Shown here: piece after piece, positions 28,473 to 38,719 of the stretch
Position numbering within the stretch: position 1 is the first letter of the stretch
Layout: every line of letters begins with the position of its first letter
Assembly (NCBI GenBank): GCA_018672315.1
Contig: CP076053.1
Coordinates: forward strand, 2,157,827 to 2,221,826
DNA from: Nocardioidaceae bacterium
GTDB lineage: Bacteria; Actinomycetota; Actinomycetes; Propionibacteriales; Nocardioidaceae
Reading direction: 5' to 3'
Length of the DNA: 64,000 nucleotides
Position numbers and translations under genes: made by a program
Notes under the pieces: generated by a model
Database searches by the model: none
Told to the model about the DNA's origin: nothing
What the model saw: only the letters and a program-made list of their open reading frames with translations

Positions 28473-28624
28473 ACCCCGTGGCCGCGCACCGGGCCCGGGC
28501 CGAGGTGCTGGTCACGTGTGCACGGCGAGGATTCGGGCGTACGCGGGCGCGTCGCTACGCTCAGCGGTGGGCGTGAGCCAGCAGCCGCTGCCCAAGACAC
28601 CCCAACCGTAAGGACACCCGCTTC

Positions 28625-30055
28625 ATGGACTTCAAGGTCGCAGACCTCTCCCTGGCCGAGTACGGCCGCAAGGAGATCAACCTCGCCGAGGTCGAGATGC
28701 CCGGCCTCATGGCGATGCGCGAGCGCTACGGCGACTCCAAGCCGCTCGCCGGCGCCCGCATCGCCGGCTCCCTGCACATGACGGTGCAGACCGCCGTGCT
28801 GATCGAGACCCTCACCGCGCTCGGCGCCGAGGTCCGGTGGGCCTCCTGCAACATCTTCTCCACCCAGGACCACGCCGCGGCCGCGGTCGTCGTGGGCCCC
28901 GAGGGCACCGCCGAGGAGCCCGCCGGCGTGCCGGTCTTCGCCTGGAAGGGCGAGACGCTCGAGGAGTACTGGGAGTGCACCCAGGAGATCCTGCGCTGGC
29001 CCGGCGAGGAGGGCGCCAACATGATCCTCGACGACGGTGGCGACGCGACCCTGCTGATCCACCTCGGCGTCGAGGCCGAGAAGACCGGTGAGGCTCCCGA
29101 CCCCGACACGGCCGAGTCCGCCGAGCAGCGCGTCGTCTTCGAGGTCCTCAACAAGACCTTGGAGGAGGACGACCGCGTCTGGACCGAGATCGCCAACAGC
29201 ATCAAGGGCGTGACCGAGGAGACCACCACCGGTGTCCACCGCCTCTACGAGATGATGAAGAAGGGCTCCCTGCTCTTCCCGGCGATCAACGTCAACGACT
29301 CGGTCACCAAGTCGAAGTTCGACAACAAGTACGGCTGCCGCCACTCCCTGATCGACGGCATCAACCGTGCGGTCGACGTGCTCATCGGCGGCAAGGTCGC
29401 CGTGGTCTGCGGCTACGGCGACGTCGGCAAGGGCTGCGCCGACTCCCTGCGCGGTCAGGGCGCCCGGGTCATCGTCACCGAGATCGACCCCATCTGCGCC
29501 CTGCAGGCGGTCATGGACGGCTACCAGGTCACCACGCTCGAGGACGTGCTCGGCGAGGCCGACATCGTCATCACCGCGACCGGCAACAAGGACGTCGTCA
29601 CCGCCGAGCAGATGTCGCGCATGAAGCACCAGGCGATCGTGGCCAACATCGGCCACTTCGACAACGAGATCGACATGGCCGGCCTGGAGAACTTCGGCGG
29701 CATCGAGCGCACGAACATCAAGCCGCAGGTCGACCTGTTCACCTTCCCCGGCGGCAACGCGGTGATCATCCTCTCCGAGGGTCGCCTGATGAACCTGGGC
29801 AACGCGACCGGCCACCCGTCGTTCGTGATGAGCAACAGCTTCACCAACCAGGTGCTGGCGCAGATCGAGATCTTCACCAAGCCCGACGAGTACCCGGTCG
29901 GCGTCTACGTGCTGCCCAAGCACCTCGACGAGGAGGTCGCCCGCCTGCACCTCCCCGCGCTCGGCGTGAAGCTCACCGAGCTGACGACCCAGCAGAGCCA
30001 GTACCTCGGCATCGACGCCGAGGGGCCGTTCAAGCCGGAGCAGTACCGCTACTGA
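28625..30055 (+). CDS. ahcY: Adenosylhomocysteinase
   Basis: 476 residues, ATG preceded by GTAAGGACA. It hydrolyses S-adenosyl-homocysteine to adenosine and homocysteine, clearing the product of all methyltransferases. Seen: [46 protein letters not shown], the NAD-binding [20 protein letters not shown] and the terminal KPEQYRY. The ~40-residue insertion found in actinobacterial and plant-type enzymes (around [17 protein letters not shown]) is present. In mycobacteria sahH also lies close to mtrA. The 152-bp leader shows no convincing SAH riboswitch. Confidence 0.97.
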   Translation: MDFKVADLSLAEYGRKEINLAEVEMPGLMAMRERYGDSKPLAGARIAGSLHMTVQTAVLIETLTALGAEVRWASCNIFSTQDHAAAAVVVGPEGTAEEPAGVPVFAWKGETLEEYWECTQEILRWPGEEGANMILDDGGDATLLIHLGVEAEKTGEAPDPDTAESAEQRVVFEVLNKTLEEDDRVWTEIANSIKGVTEETTTGVHRLYEMMKKGSLLFPAINVNDSVTKSKFDNKYGCRHSLIDGINRAVDVLIGGKVAVVCGYGDVGKGCADSLRGQGARVIVTEIDPICALQAVMDGYQVTTLEDVLGEADIVITATGNKDVVTAEQMSRMKHQAIVANIGHFDNEIDMAGLENFGGIERTNIKPQVDLFTFPGGNAVIILSEGRLMNLGNATGHPSFVMSNSFTNQVLAQIEIFTKPDEYPVGVYVLPKHLDEEVARLHLPALGVKLTELTTQQSQYLGIDAEGPFKPEQYRY

Positions 30056-30078
30056 CCCCGGCCGGGCAGATGCGGTGA

Positions 30079-30108
30079 CACGCCCGCGGACTCGCGTCCG
30101 CGGGCGTG
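30079..30108 (+). terminator. Hairpin terminator after ahcY
   Basis: A perfect 13-bp stem CACGCCCGCGGAC (30079-30091) with GTCCGCGGGCGTG (30096-30108) and a 4-base TCGC loop, 23 bp after the ahcY stop. It separates ahcY from the mtrA operon. Confidence 0.85.
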
Positions 30109-30207
30109 GCGCCCGCAGCGGCGACGATGGCGCCACCACGGGAGAGCGAGGCCGGCAGTGGCGACAGGGACGACGAGCACGACAGCGACGACAGTGAGGG
30201 AGCCCCA

Positions 30208-30936
30208 GTGAGCGACCGAGGACGGGTGCTGGTCGTCGACGACGACGCGTCGCTGGCGGAGATGCTGACGCTGGTGCTGCAGCAGGAGGGCTTCGAGGCC
30301 GAGGTCTGCCACCGTGGCGACGAGGCACTGAGCGTGTTCCGGGCCTTCAAGCCCGACGTGGTGCTGCTCGACGTGATGCTGCCCGGTCGCAACGGCATCG
30401 ACGTGTGCCGGGAGATCCGTCGCGAGTCCGGGGTCCCCATCGTCATGCTCACCGCCAAGGGCGACACCGTCGACGTCGTGGTCGGGCTGGAGTCGGGCGC
30501 CGACGACTACGTCACCAAGCCGTTCAAGCCGAAGGAGCTCGTCGCGCGCATCCGCGCCCGCGTACGCCGCTTCGACGACGCCAAGCCCGAGACCCTCACC
30601 GTCGGTGACGTCCACATCGACGTCGCCGGCCACCAGGTGACCCGCGACGGGCGACCGATCGGTCTGACCCCCTTGGAGTTCGACCTGCTGGTGTGCCTGG
30701 CGCGCAAGCCGTGGCAGGTCTTCACCCGCGAGGTGCTGCTGGAGCAGGTGTGGGGCTACCGCCACGCCGCGGACACCCGGCTGGTCAACGTGCACGTGCA
30801 GCGCCTGCGCGCCAAGATCGAGCACGACCCCGAGAACCCCGAGGTGGTCCTCACCGTGCGCGGCGTCGGCTATAAGGCCGGCGCAGCCGGCGGTTCATCC
30901 CAGCTGGGCGAGGACGACGCCCCCGCACAGGCCTGA
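30208..30936 (+). CDS. mtrA: Response regulator MtrA (OmpR family)
   Basis: 242 residues from the GTG at 30208 (GAGGGA just upstream); an ATG at 30127 would add 27 acidic residues not seen in known MtrA. The receiver domain has DDD 11-13, phospho-acceptor Asp55 (VVLLDVMLPG) and Lys104 (DYVTKPFKPKE). The winged-helix domain follows (GLTPLEFDLLVCLARKPWQV, WGYRHAADTRLVNVHVQRLR, TVRGVGYK). MtrA governs cell-division and wall-hydrolase genes in actinobacteria. It forms an operon with mtrB (5 bp apart) and lpqB. Confidence 0.96.
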   Translation: MSDRGRVLVVDDDASLAEMLTLVLQQEGFEAEVCHRGDEALSVFRAFKPDVVLLDVMLPGRNGIDVCREIRRESGVPIVMLTAKGDTVDVVVGLESGADDYVTKPFKPKELVARIRARVRRFDDAKPETLTVGDVHIDVAGHQVTRDGRPIGLTPLEFDLLVCLARKPWQVFTREVLLEQVWGYRHAADTRLVNVHVQRLRAKIEHDPENPEVVLTVRGVGYKAGAAGGSSQLGEDDAPAQA

Positions 30937-30941
30937 GGCCG

Positions 30942-32603
30942 GTGACCCAGCCGCCCGTCGAACCGCGCCCGCTCGCGGACGAGACGCGGGGCGGGGAGCG
31001 GTCCGCTCGTGTCGCGCAGCTGGTCCGGCGTGCCCGGGGCACCACGAGCTGGTGGCGCCGGTCGCTGCAGGGCCGGGTGCTGGTCAGCACCCTGGTGCTG
31101 TCGGCGGTGGTGACGGGCATCGTGGGGTTCCTGCTCCACGAGCGTGTCGTCGGGGGACTGCTGCAGGCGAAGGTCAACGCCTCGCTGATCGAGGCCGGGT
31201 CGGAGACGGTGGCCGCCCAGGAGCGGCTCAGCGCGGTCAGCGGCACCGACTTCGACGCGCCGACCCAGCTGCGCCGACTGACCGACTCGATCATCGCCCG
31301 CGGCGAGGTGCGCGGCTTCTCCGTGGTGCTCCTCGGGCCCGTCCGCGGTGACGGGGTGGACCTGGGCGGCGCAGGCGTCCGCGGCACGCCGGGTCTGCTC
31401 GCCGAGTCCGTGCCACCGCGGCTTCGGGCCGCGGTCCGCGAGGACGCGACGACCGCCTGGACCTACACCCGCATCCAGTACGACTCCTCCACCCGTCAGC
31501 CGACCGTGCCCGGCGTCGTGGCGGGCTCCCAGGTGGAGCTGCCCGCGGACGCCGGCACGTACGCGCTGTTCTACCTCTTCCCGATGCAGGAGCAGCAGCG
31601 CACGGTCAACCTGATCGCCCGCGCGCTGCTGGTCGCGGGCGTCCTCCTGCTGGTGCTGCTCGGCGGTCTCACGTTCCTCGTCATCCGACAGGTCGTGACT
31701 CCCGTGCGGCTGGCCCGCCGCACCGCCGAGCGGCTCGCCGCCGGACGTCTCGAGGAGCGCATGGTGGTGCGCGGCGAGGACGACCTGGCCCGTCTCGCCG
31801 GAGCCTTCAACCAGATGGCCGCCAGCCTGCAGACACAGATCCGGGAGCTCGAGGAGCTCTCGCAGACACAGCGGCGCTTCGTCTCCGACGTCTCCCACGA
31901 GCTGCGTACGCCGTTGACGACCGTGCGGATGGCCAGCGACGTGCTGCACGACAGCCGGGCGGAGTTCGATCCGCTGACGGCGCGGTCCGCGGAGCTGCTG
32001 CAGACCGAGCTCGACCGCTTCGAGCGGCTCCTGGCCGACCTGCTGGAGGTCTCGCGGTTCGACGCGCGCGCCGCGTCGCTGGACCTGCACGAGGTCGACC
32101 TGGTCGAGCTGGCGGTCCGGGTCGTCGACGGCACCGGGCCGTTGGCGCAGCGTCGCGACACCCATGTCCGCGTGCACGCCCGCGAGGAGCCCGTCATGGT
32201 CGAGCTCGACGCGGGCCGCATCGAGCGAGTCGTACGCAACCTCGTGGCGAACGCGATCGACCACGCCGAGGGACGACCCGTCGACGTGCGGGTGGCGATG
32301 GACGACCACGCCGTCGCCCTGGCGGTGCGCGACCACGGCGTCGGGCTCTCCGAGCAGGACCTGCCTCGCGTCTTCAACCGGTTCTGGCGCGCCGACCCGG
32401 CCCGGGACCGAGCCACCGGCGGCACGGGGCTGGGTCTCTCGATCGCCCTGGAGGACACCAAGCTGCACGGGGGACGACTCGAGGTCTGGGGGCGCCCCGG
32501 CGCCGGTGCGCAGTTCCTGCTGACGCTGCCCCGTCGGGCCGGCGACGACCCCGGTGACGGGCCGCTGCCCGTGGTGCCGCGTGACGTCGAGGAGGTCGTG
32601 TGA
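30942..32603 (+). CDS. mtrB: Sensor histidine kinase MtrB
   Basis: 553 residues from a GTG. Two membrane helices (about 47-68 and 224-250) flank an extracytoplasmic sensor domain; a HAMP linker (TPVRLARRTAERLAAGRLEE) follows. The H box is VSDVSHELRTPLTTVRM, the N box RNLVANAIDHAEG, and the G boxes VRDHGVGLSEQDL and GGTGLGLSIALEDTKLHGG. The F box is RVFNRFWRADPARDR. It phosphorylates MtrA. Its stop overlaps the lpqB start by four bases. Confidence 0.96.
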   Translation: MTQPPVEPRPLADETRGGERSARVAQLVRRARGTTSWWRRSLQGRVLVSTLVLSAVVTGIVGFLLHERVVGGLLQAKVNASLIEAGSETVAAQERLSAVSGTDFDAPTQLRRLTDSIIARGEVRGFSVVLLGPVRGDGVDLGGAGVRGTPGLLAESVPPRLRAAVREDATTAWTYTRIQYDSSTRQPTVPGVVAGSQVELPADAGTYALFYLFPMQEQQRTVNLIARALLVAGVLLLVLLGGLTFLVIRQVVTPVRLARRTAERLAAGRLEERMVVRGEDDLARLAGAFNQMAASLQTQIRELEELSQTQRRFVSDVSHELRTPLTTVRMASDVLHDSRAEFDPLTARSAELLQTELDRFERLLADLLEVSRFDARAASLDLHEVDLVELAVRVVDGTGPLAQRRDTHVRVHAREEPVMVELDAGRIERVVRNLVANAIDHAEGRPVDVRVAMDDHAVALAVRDHGVGLSEQDLPRVFNRFWRADPARDRATGGTGLGLSIALEDTKLHGGRLEVWGRPGAGAQFLLTLPRRAGDDPGDGPLPVVPRDVEEVV

Positions 32604-34471
32604 GCTCACGACGAGTCCGACCCGGCGGGGCGCGCCGCACAGCGACGGCAGCCGTCGCCGTGCTCGCGCTGTCCGGGGCCGCGGCGTGCACGGGTCTCCC
32701 GACGGCCGGTCCGGTCGTCCGCGAGCCCGAGGTGGGCACGTCGGTGTCGGACACGTCGTCCTTCTACACCCCGCCCGGGCCTGCACCCGGCGACACCCGA
32801 CGCGGCATCGTCGGAGGGTTCCTGCTGGCGATGCAGGCCACGCCCGTCAGCGTGGCGGTCGCGCAGGAGTTCCTCACCGACGACGCCGTGGACACCTGGC
32901 GACCCGAGCGACGCACCCTGGTCTACGACGGCTCCCCGGTCTCCGAGAGCGACGACGGCATCGCGCTGGTGCTCGGCGGTGCCATCGGGCTCGACGCTCG
33001 CGGGCGCTGGCTCGGGCCGCAGGACCTGGAGCCGACCGAGCTCGAGCTCGTCCGGGAGCAGGGCGAGTGGCGCATCGCCAACCCCCCGAACGCCCTGCTG
33101 ATCTCGGCGAGCCACTTCGCCGACCGCTACACCCGGGCGGCGATCGGCTTCTTCGACCCCTCTGCGCGGACCCTCGTGCCCGAGCCGGTGCACTTCCCGC
33201 TCGGACCCCAGGGTGCGACCGCGCTCGTACGGGCGCTGCTGCGCGGCCCGCTCGTGCCGCAGGCGGAGCGATCCTTCGCCCCCGACGGCACGACGGTCGA
33301 CCTGTCGGTGTCGGTGTCCTCCGACGGGCTCGTCGAGGTGCCCGTGAGCGCCCAGGTGCTGAACCTCTCCAGCCGTGAGCTCGAGCGGTTCGCCGTGCAG
33401 CTGTCGTACACGTTGGCCCAGGTCGGCGGCGTCAGCCGCATCCAGCTCACCACCGGCGGCGCGCCGGTGGCCACGGGCACCGCGGGCAACGCGATCCCGA
33501 TCGACCTCGCGGGGACCCTCGCCCCGACGTACGCGGCTGCGGCGGGCGACCTGTTCGGTGTGCGGGACGGGCGTCTGGTGCGCATCGTCGACAACGCGCT
33601 GCGCGAGGCGGGTGAGCCGTGGACCGCGACGCCCTCCTCGGTCCGCGAGGCCGCGGTCTCCCTGGACGGCACCGTGGCAGCGGGCGTCTCCTCCGACGGC
33701 CGTCGCCTGCTGCTCGCTCCGCTGCTGCCGCTCAGTGACGAGGAGCGTCGGGGCGAGGACGGCGGAGAGGGCGACGGGGCCGGGGACGACTCGGGCGCGG
33801 GGGAGGACGCGGCGTCGTCCACGCGGGTCGGGGTCACCTTGCAGCCCGTGGCCGCCGGCCGCGACCTGCGCGAGCTCAACTGGACGCGTTTCGGTGAGCT
33901 GTGGAGTCTGGCGACGAGCCGGGACGGGGCCGTGATCCGCGTACGCACCAGCGATGGACGCACCGAGGTGGTCGACGTGCCGGGCGTCAGCGGCGAGCAG
34001 GTGACCTCGCTGCTGCTCTCGCGCGACGGGAGCCGGCTCGTGGCAGCGGTGCGCGGCGAGCGACGGGGCGAGCGGCTGGTGGTCTCGCGTGTCGCCCGCG
34101 ACGAGGTGGGGGGCCTGCGCCAGGTGCTGCCGGCCAGACCGCTGCCGCTGCTGCAGGGGCTGCTCGCCGACGGCACCACGGACGTGCTCGACGTCGCGTG
34201 GACCTCCGCCACCGAGCTGGCGCTGCTGACCCGTTCGCGAGGAGGCCTGGTCGAGGTGGAGCGTGCCGCCATCGACGGCTCGCCCGTCGCCGACGACGTG
34301 CTGTCGCTGGCCGTGCCGCCGGAGGGAGCCCGCACCCTGGTGGCCAGTCCCGACCCGGAGAGCGGGATCCGGCTGCTCACCGCGCAGGGTGAGGTCTTCC
34401 AGCTGGCCACGTCGGGCAGCTGGGTGCGGCTGCCCGTGCCTCTGCTCGACGACCACACCTGGGTGGGCTGA
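32600..34471 (+). CDS. lpqB: Lipoprotein LpqB
   Basis: 623 residues from the GTG inside the mtrB stop. It has a signal peptide with lipobox LSGAAAC and lipidated Cys30, an NTF2-like N-part, a GerMN domain around residues 200-300 (ALVRALLRGPLVPQ, SVSVSSDGLVEVPVSAQVL) and a C-terminal beta-propeller-like half. An acidic insertion (DDSGAGEDAASS) interrupts the propeller near residue 400. In actinobacteria LpqB binds the extracellular part of MtrB and modulates signalling; gene order mtrA-mtrB-lpqB is conserved. Confidence 0.95.
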   Translation: MSSRRVRPGGARRTATAAVAVLALSGAAACTGLPTAGPVVREPEVGTSVSDTSSFYTPPGPAPGDTRRGIVGGFLLAMQATPVSVAVAQEFLTDDAVDTWRPERRTLVYDGSPVSESDDGIALVLGGAIGLDARGRWLGPQDLEPTELELVREQGEWRIANPPNALLISASHFADRYTRAAIGFFDPSARTLVPEPVHFPLGPQGATALVRALLRGPLVPQAERSFAPDGTTVDLSVSVSSDGLVEVPVSAQVLNLSSRELERFAVQLSYTLAQVGGVSRIQLTTGGAPVATGTAGNAIPIDLAGTLAPTYAAAAGDLFGVRDGRLVRIVDNALREAGEPWTATPSSVREAAVSLDGTVAAGVSSDGRRLLLAPLLPLSDEERRGEDGGEGDGAGDDSGAGEDAASSTRVGVTLQPVAAGRDLRELNWTRFGELWSLATSRDGAVIRVRTSDGRTEVVDVPGVSGEQVTSLLLSRDGSRLVAAVRGERRGERLVVSRVARDEVGGLRQVLPARPLPLLQGLLADGTTDVLDVAWTSATELALLTRSRGGLVEVERAAIDGSPVADDVLSLAVPPEGARTLVASPDPESGIRLLTAQGEVFQLATSGSWVRLPVPLLDDHTWVG

Positions 34472-34574
34472 CCGGCTCACCACCCGATCTCCACAGCCCC
34501 TGACGTCACCACCGGCCGGACGGCCCCGCCTCCGCGATCCTGGTCCCGTGACGGGACGCGGCGAGGTGACGGGC

Positions 34575-35291
34575 ATGGCCCAGGCTGCGCGTGACCTCCT
34601 CACCGGCTCGGCCTGCCTCGGCTGCGGGACCCCCGGCCGCTGGTGGTGCCCGGGCTGCCGGATCCCCGGCGAGCCGCTGGTGGCCCGACCGTGGCCTCGG
34701 CCCGCCGGCCTGGTGCCCACGGTCGCGGCCGCGACGTACGACGGTGTCGTGGCCGGCGCGGTCGTCGCGCACAAGGACCGCGGCGCCCAGGAGCTGGCCG
34801 ATCCCCTGGGACGGTTGCTGGCGTGCGCGGTGAGTGGACTGCTCGCCGCTGTGCCCCCGCCCTCGGACACGACGGTGCTCCTGGTGCCGGTGCCCTCGCG
34901 TGCCGCGGTCGTCCGGGAGCGTGGCGCCGATCCGCTGCTGCGGCTGACCCGGCGCGCGGTGCGTACGCTGCGTCGCGAGCACCGGCTCCGGGTGGCGCCG
35001 GGGCTGCTGCTGCGTCACCGCGGGGGTGTGGCCGACCAGGCGGACCTCGACGCCGCGCAGCGCGCGGCGAACCTGCGGGGCGCGTTCGTCGCACCGGCCA
35101 CGGCGCTGCGGCGCTGGGGCGGACGCCCCGCGGTCGCCGTCGTGGTCGACGACGTGATGACGACCGGGTCGACCGCGGCCGAGGCCCAGCGGGCTCTCCA
35201 GGCCAGTGGTGTCCCCGTGCTCGGGTGCGCTGTCGTGGCAGCCACGACGAAGCGCTTTCGCGACAGCGTCGGCGACCGTCGTGGCGGATGA
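34575..35291 (+). CDS. ComF family phosphoribosyltransferase-like protein
   Basis: 238 residues from the ATG at 34575 (GGCGAGGTG upstream); an in-frame GTG at 34548 is an alternative. The N-terminal zinc finger is CLGCGTPGRWWCPGC (Cys14, 17, 25, 28). The C-terminal half is a type I phosphoribosyltransferase fold with PRPP loop VVVDDVMTTGSTAAEA and the upstream LLVPVPSRAAVVRERGADP. ComF-like proteins aid DNA uptake in competent bacteria; in actinobacteria the role is unclear. Mycobacteria carry a homologue (Rv3242c) between lpqB and the hibernation-factor gene, as here. Confidence 0.88.
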   Translation: MAQAARDLLTGSACLGCGTPGRWWCPGCRIPGEPLVARPWPRPAGLVPTVAAATYDGVVAGAVVAHKDRGAQELADPLGRLLACAVSGLLAAVPPPSDTTVLLVPVPSRAAVVRERGADPLLRLTRRAVRTLRREHRLRVAPGLLLRHRGGVADQADLDAAQRAANLRGAFVAPATALRRWGGRPAVAVVVDDVMTTGSTAAEAQRALQASGVPVLGCAVVAATTKRFRDSVGDRRGG

Positions 35292-35408
35292 GGTTCCGCG
35301 GCGCCGCGGATGCGACTAGCGTCTGGTCATGGAGCCCGGGCCGAGCCAGCGTCTCGCGGAGCCGGCTGACGCGCGCGGGCGCAACTGCTACGCAACGGAG
35401 GTCAGCGC

Positions 35409-36065
35409 ATGGATGTCGTGTTCCGCACCCGCCACATCGAGGTCTCGGACTCGTTCAAGTCCCACGTCGAGGACAAGGTCGCCCGACTCGAGAAGCACGA
35501 CCACCGCATCATCCGGCTCGAGGTCGAGGTCGAGAAGGACGACAACCCTCGTCTCGCCGACCGTGCCGTGACCGTGCAGCTGACCGCGAAGTCCAAGGGG
35601 CCGGTCGTCCGGGCCGAGTGCAGCGCCCACGACAAGATGGCGGCGCTGGACGGCGCCCTGGACCGGATGCAGGGTCAGATGCGGAAGGCGGCCGACCGCA
35701 AGCGCGTGCACCGCGGCCGGCGTACGCCCACCTCGGTGGCAGAGGCGACCGCCGACCTGCCGCTCGAGGAGCTGCAGGCCGAGCTGGCCGACGCGCAGGC
35801 CGCGGACGCGGCCCGGGCGGGCGACAGCGAGACCGAGCACCAGGTCGGTCCCATCTCGGTGGAGGGCGACGGGCCCATGGTGGTGCGGGAGAAGTCCCAC
35901 GCCGCCGCGCCGATGACCTTGGAGCAGGCGTTGTACGAGATGGAGCTGGTCGGGCACGACTTCTTCCTCTACGTCGACAAGCGCAGCGAGAGGCCCGCGG
36001 TGGTCTATCGTCGGCGGGGTTACGACTACGGCGTGATCTCCCTGGACGTGCAGCCGGAGGCCTGA
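35409..36065 (+). CDS. hpf: Long-form ribosome hibernation-promoting factor
   Basis: 218 residues, ATG preceded by ACGGAGGTCAGCGC. The N-terminal HPF domain (about 1-105: [20 protein letters not shown], then [15 protein letters not shown]) binds the decoding centre and stops translation. A linker rich in Ala/Glu/Asp (about 115-160) leads to the C-terminal dimerisation domain ([51 protein letters not shown]), the part that joins two 70S ribosomes into 100S particles. It lies upstream of secA as in mycobacteria (Rv3241c). Confidence 0.95.
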   Translation: MDVVFRTRHIEVSDSFKSHVEDKVARLEKHDHRIIRLEVEVEKDDNPRLADRAVTVQLTAKSKGPVVRAECSAHDKMAALDGALDRMQGQMRKAADRKRVHRGRRTPTSVAEATADLPLEELQAELADAQAADAARAGDSETEHQVGPISVEGDGPMVVREKSHAAAPMTLEQALYEMELVGHDFFLYVDKRSERPAVVYRRRGYDYGVISLDVQPEA

Positions 36066-36120
36066 GGGATCTCGGCGCCCGGCAGCCGACCAGACGACAC
36101 CAGTGAGGGCGAGTGAGCAC

Positions 36121-36795
36121 ATGACGGTCACGGACACCGGCGAGCCCATCAGGGTCGTCGTCGTCGACGACCAGGAGCTGTTCCGCCGCGGTCTGATCAT
36201 GCTGCTGGGCGTCGAGGGCGACATCGAGGTGGTGGGCGAGGCGAGCGACGGCAACGCCGCCGTCGACCTCGTCACCTCCTCGATGCCCGACGTGGTGCTG
36301 CTGGACGTGCGCATGCCGAAGGGCCCCGGCCTCGAGGCGTGCGTGAAGATCCACGAGCTCGTGCCGAGCGCCAAGATCATCATGCTGACGGTCTCCGACG
36401 AGGAGTCCGACCTCTACGACGCCGTCAAGAGCGGGGCCTCGGGCTATCTGCTCAAGGACGCCTCGATCGACGAGGTCGCGCAGGCGATCCGCGTCGTCGC
36501 GGACGGCCAGTCCCTCATCAGCCCGTCGATGGCCATCAAGCTCATCGACGAGTTCAAGGAGATGTCGCGGGCGGACCGCAACGCGGTGCCGACACCGCGT
36601 CTGACCGAGCGCGAGCTCGAGGTGCTGCGGCTGGTCGCCACGGGCATGAACAACCGTGAGATCGCCAAGGAGCTCTTCATCTCCGAGAACACGGTCAAGA
36701 ACCACGTGCGCAACATCCTCGACAAGCTGCAGCTGCACTCGCGCATGGAGGCCGTGATGTACGCGGTCAAGGAGCGCATCCTCGACCTCCCCTGA
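36121..36795 (+). CDS. NarL/LuxR-family response regulator (orphan)
   Basis: 224 residues from the ATG at 36121 (a GTG at 36103 is a weaker alternative). The receiver domain has DDQ at 16-18, phospho-acceptor Asp62 ([13 protein letters not shown]) and the lysine of YLLKDAS. The LuxR-type HTH spans about 160-205: [20 protein letters not shown], then [20 protein letters not shown]. No sensor kinase gene is adjacent, so its partner is elsewhere. It sits between hpf and the YcaQ-like gene, and the following gene starts 10 bp after its stop. Confidence 0.92.
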   Translation: MTVTDTGEPIRVVVVDDQELFRRGLIMLLGVEGDIEVVGEASDGNAAVDLVTSSMPDVVLLDVRMPKGPGLEACVKIHELVPSAKIIMLTVSDEESDLYDAVKSGASGYLLKDASIDEVAQAIRVVADGQSLISPSMAIKLIDEFKEMSRADRNAVPTPRLTERELEVLRLVATGMNNREIAKELFISENTVKNHVRNILDKLQLHSRMEAVMYAVKERILDLP

Positions 36796-36805
36796 CACGT
36801 ACGGG

Positions 36806-38077
36806 ATGGGGAGCACGCGTACGCAGCTGAGCCTCGCCGAGGCGCGCCGCGTCGCGGTCGCGGCGCAGGGCCTCGACCGGCGTACGCGACCGCGCCCGCC
36901 GACGCCGACGATGCGGCACCTCGGCGGGGTGCTGGACCGTACCGGCGTGTGGCAGGTCGACTCGGTGAACGTGCTCGCGCGGGCCCACCTGATGCCGCTG
37001 TTCAGCAGGCTCGGTCCCTACGACACCGACCTGCTGCGACGCGCCGCGGAGTCACGACCGCGCCGGGTCGTGGAGTTCTGGGCCCACGTACAGGCGTTCA
37101 TGCCGGTCGAGCTGTGGCCGGTGATGCAGCACCGCATGCGCCTGCACCGCGACTCGCCGCGGTGGCACCAGTGGCTCGGTGACCACGACCGCGTGGCCCA
37201 GCAGGTGCTGAGCGCGGTGCGCGAGCACGGACCGAGCACGGCGCGGGACCTGGACGACGGTGCACCGCGCTCACGTGACCACTGGGGCTGGAACTGGTCG
37301 GAGGCCCGCCGGGCCCTGGACTACCTCTACCTCGTCGGGGACCTCGCGATCGCGGGCCGGACCAGGCAGTTCGAGCCCGTCTACGACCTGCCCGAGCGCG
37401 TCCTGCCCGTCGAGGTGCTCGCGGCGCCGGCGCTCGGGGCCGCCGAGGGTGTCCGCGAGCTCGTACGCCGCGCGGCCCGGCACCACGGGGTCGCCACGCT
37501 CTCCGACCTCACCGACTTCTACCGCCTGCAGCAGGTGCGAGGACAGGGTCAGCAGGCGGCTCGCGACGCCGTCCAGGACCTGGTCGCCTCCGGCGAGCTG
37601 CTGCCGGTGCGGGTCGAGACGTGGGACCGGCCCGCGTGGTTGCACCGCGACGCCCGGGTGCCCCGAGCCGTCGACGCCGCGGCCCTGCTGAGCCCGTTCG
37701 ACCCGCTCGTGTGGCACCGGGACCGCACCGAGCGGCTCTTCGGGTTCCACTCCCGCATCGAGATCTACGTGCCGGCGGCGCATCGGCGCTGGGGGTACTA
37801 CGTGCTGCCGTTCCTCCTCGGCGACACGCTCGTCGCCCGCGTCGACCTCAAGGCCGACCGCACGGCCGGGGACGGCGCGTTGGTGGTGCACGCCGCGTAC
37901 GCCGAGCCGGGGCGCGCACCGCAGGAGCAGGTCGCGGACGAGCTCGCCCGTGAGCTGCGCGAGGTCGCACGCTGGTTGGGACTCCCGCGGGTGGTGGTAG
38001 GAGGACGCGGAGATCTCGCCCCCGCTCTCGCCACACGCCTGGTGGCGACCTCGGGCGCGGAGGAGGGCAGCCCATGA
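36806..38077 (+). CDS. YcaQ-like winged-helix DNA glycosylase family protein
   Basis: 423 residues. The family (HTH_42, interstrand crosslink glycosylase AZL/YcaQ) uses a QxD catalytic motif, seen here as WQVDSVNVLARAHLMPLFSR. Further matches: VEFWAHVQAFMPVELWPVMQ, the LDYLYLVGDLAIAGRTRQFE winged-helix segment, LLSPFDPLVWHRDRTERLFG, and YYVLPFLLGDTLVARVDLKA. It probably removes bulky or crosslinked bases. It is coupled to the following methyltransferase by a 4-bp overlap. Confidence 0.88.
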   Translation: MGSTRTQLSLAEARRVAVAAQGLDRRTRPRPPTPTMRHLGGVLDRTGVWQVDSVNVLARAHLMPLFSRLGPYDTDLLRRAAESRPRRVVEFWAHVQAFMPVELWPVMQHRMRLHRDSPRWHQWLGDHDRVAQQVLSAVREHGPSTARDLDDGAPRSRDHWGWNWSEARRALDYLYLVGDLAIAGRTRQFEPVYDLPERVLPVEVLAAPALGAAEGVRELVRRAARHHGVATLSDLTDFYRLQQVRGQGQQAARDAVQDLVASGELLPVRVETWDRPAWLHRDARVPRAVDAAALLSPFDPLVWHRDRTERLFGFHSRIEIYVPAAHRRWGYYVLPFLLGDTLVARVDLKADRTAGDGALVVHAAYAEPGRAPQEQVADELARELREVARWLGLPRVVVGGRGDLAPALATRLVATSGAEEGSP

Positions 38078-38715
38078 GCACGTCGCACCCGGTCTTCGCG
38101 CGCTTCTTCTCCGCGCTCTCCGACGCCATGGAGGACCGGGGCCTCGGTGAGCGCCGCGCCGCGCTGCTCGACGGTCTGACCGGCCACGTGGTCGAGGTGG
38201 GTGCCGGCGACGGCTCGAACTTCAGGCACTACCCCGGCCACGGCCGGGTCGAGCAGGTCACCGCGGTGGAGCCGGAGACGTGGCTGCGTGCGAAGGCCCG
38301 TGGCCGCGCAGCGAAGCTGCCGCTGTCGATCACCGTGGTCGACGGCGCCGCGGAGGACCTGCCGGTGAGGGACCGCAGCGTCGACGGCGTCGTGTTCTGC
38401 CTGGTGCTGTGCAGTGTCGCCGACGTCCGCGCGGCTCTGGACGAGGCCTTCCGGGTCCTGCGGCCCGGGGGCACCCTGCGCGTCCTCGAGCACGTCGCGG
38501 CCACCGGCACCCTGGCGCGCGGCACGCAACGGGCCCTCGACGCGACCGTGTGGCCGGCCCTGTTCGGTGGGTGCCACACCGCCCGGGACCCCCTGCAGCA
38601 CGTGGAGGCGGCGGGGTTCCGGGTGCTGGGATCCGAGCGGGTGCACTTCCCCGACGGCGGTCTGCCGACCCCGGTGACGCCGCACCTGCACCTGCGCGCC
38701 GTCAAGCCCTCCTGA
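38074..38715 (+). CDS. Class I SAM-dependent methyltransferase
   Basis: 213 residues starting with the ATG that overlaps the previous stop. SAM-binding motif I is HVVEVGAGDGSNF (about 38-50); the acidic residue of motif II is in AVEPETWLR. Motif III is GAAEDLPVRDRSVDGVVFCL and post-III is AFRVLRPGGTLRVLEHV. It resembles Methyltransf_11 enzymes such as small-molecule or lipid methylases; the substrate is unknown. The tandem 17-bp repeat begins 4 bp after its stop. Confidence 0.88.
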   Translation: MSTSHPVFARFFSALSDAMEDRGLGERRAALLDGLTGHVVEVGAGDGSNFRHYPGHGRVEQVTAVEPETWLRAKARGRAAKLPLSITVVDGAAEDLPVRDRSVDGVVFCLVLCSVADVRAALDEAFRVLRPGGTLRVLEHVAATGTLARGTQRALDATVWPALFGGCHTARDPLQHVEAAGFRVLGSERVHFPDGGLPTPVTPHLHLRAVKPS

Positions 38716-38719
38716 CGCC

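Noticed and set aside
28473-28624. SAH riboswitch upstream of ahcY
   Set aside because: The leader is GC-rich and contains a partial GCCGAGG-like string, but the conserved core and pseudoknot pairing could not be laid out.
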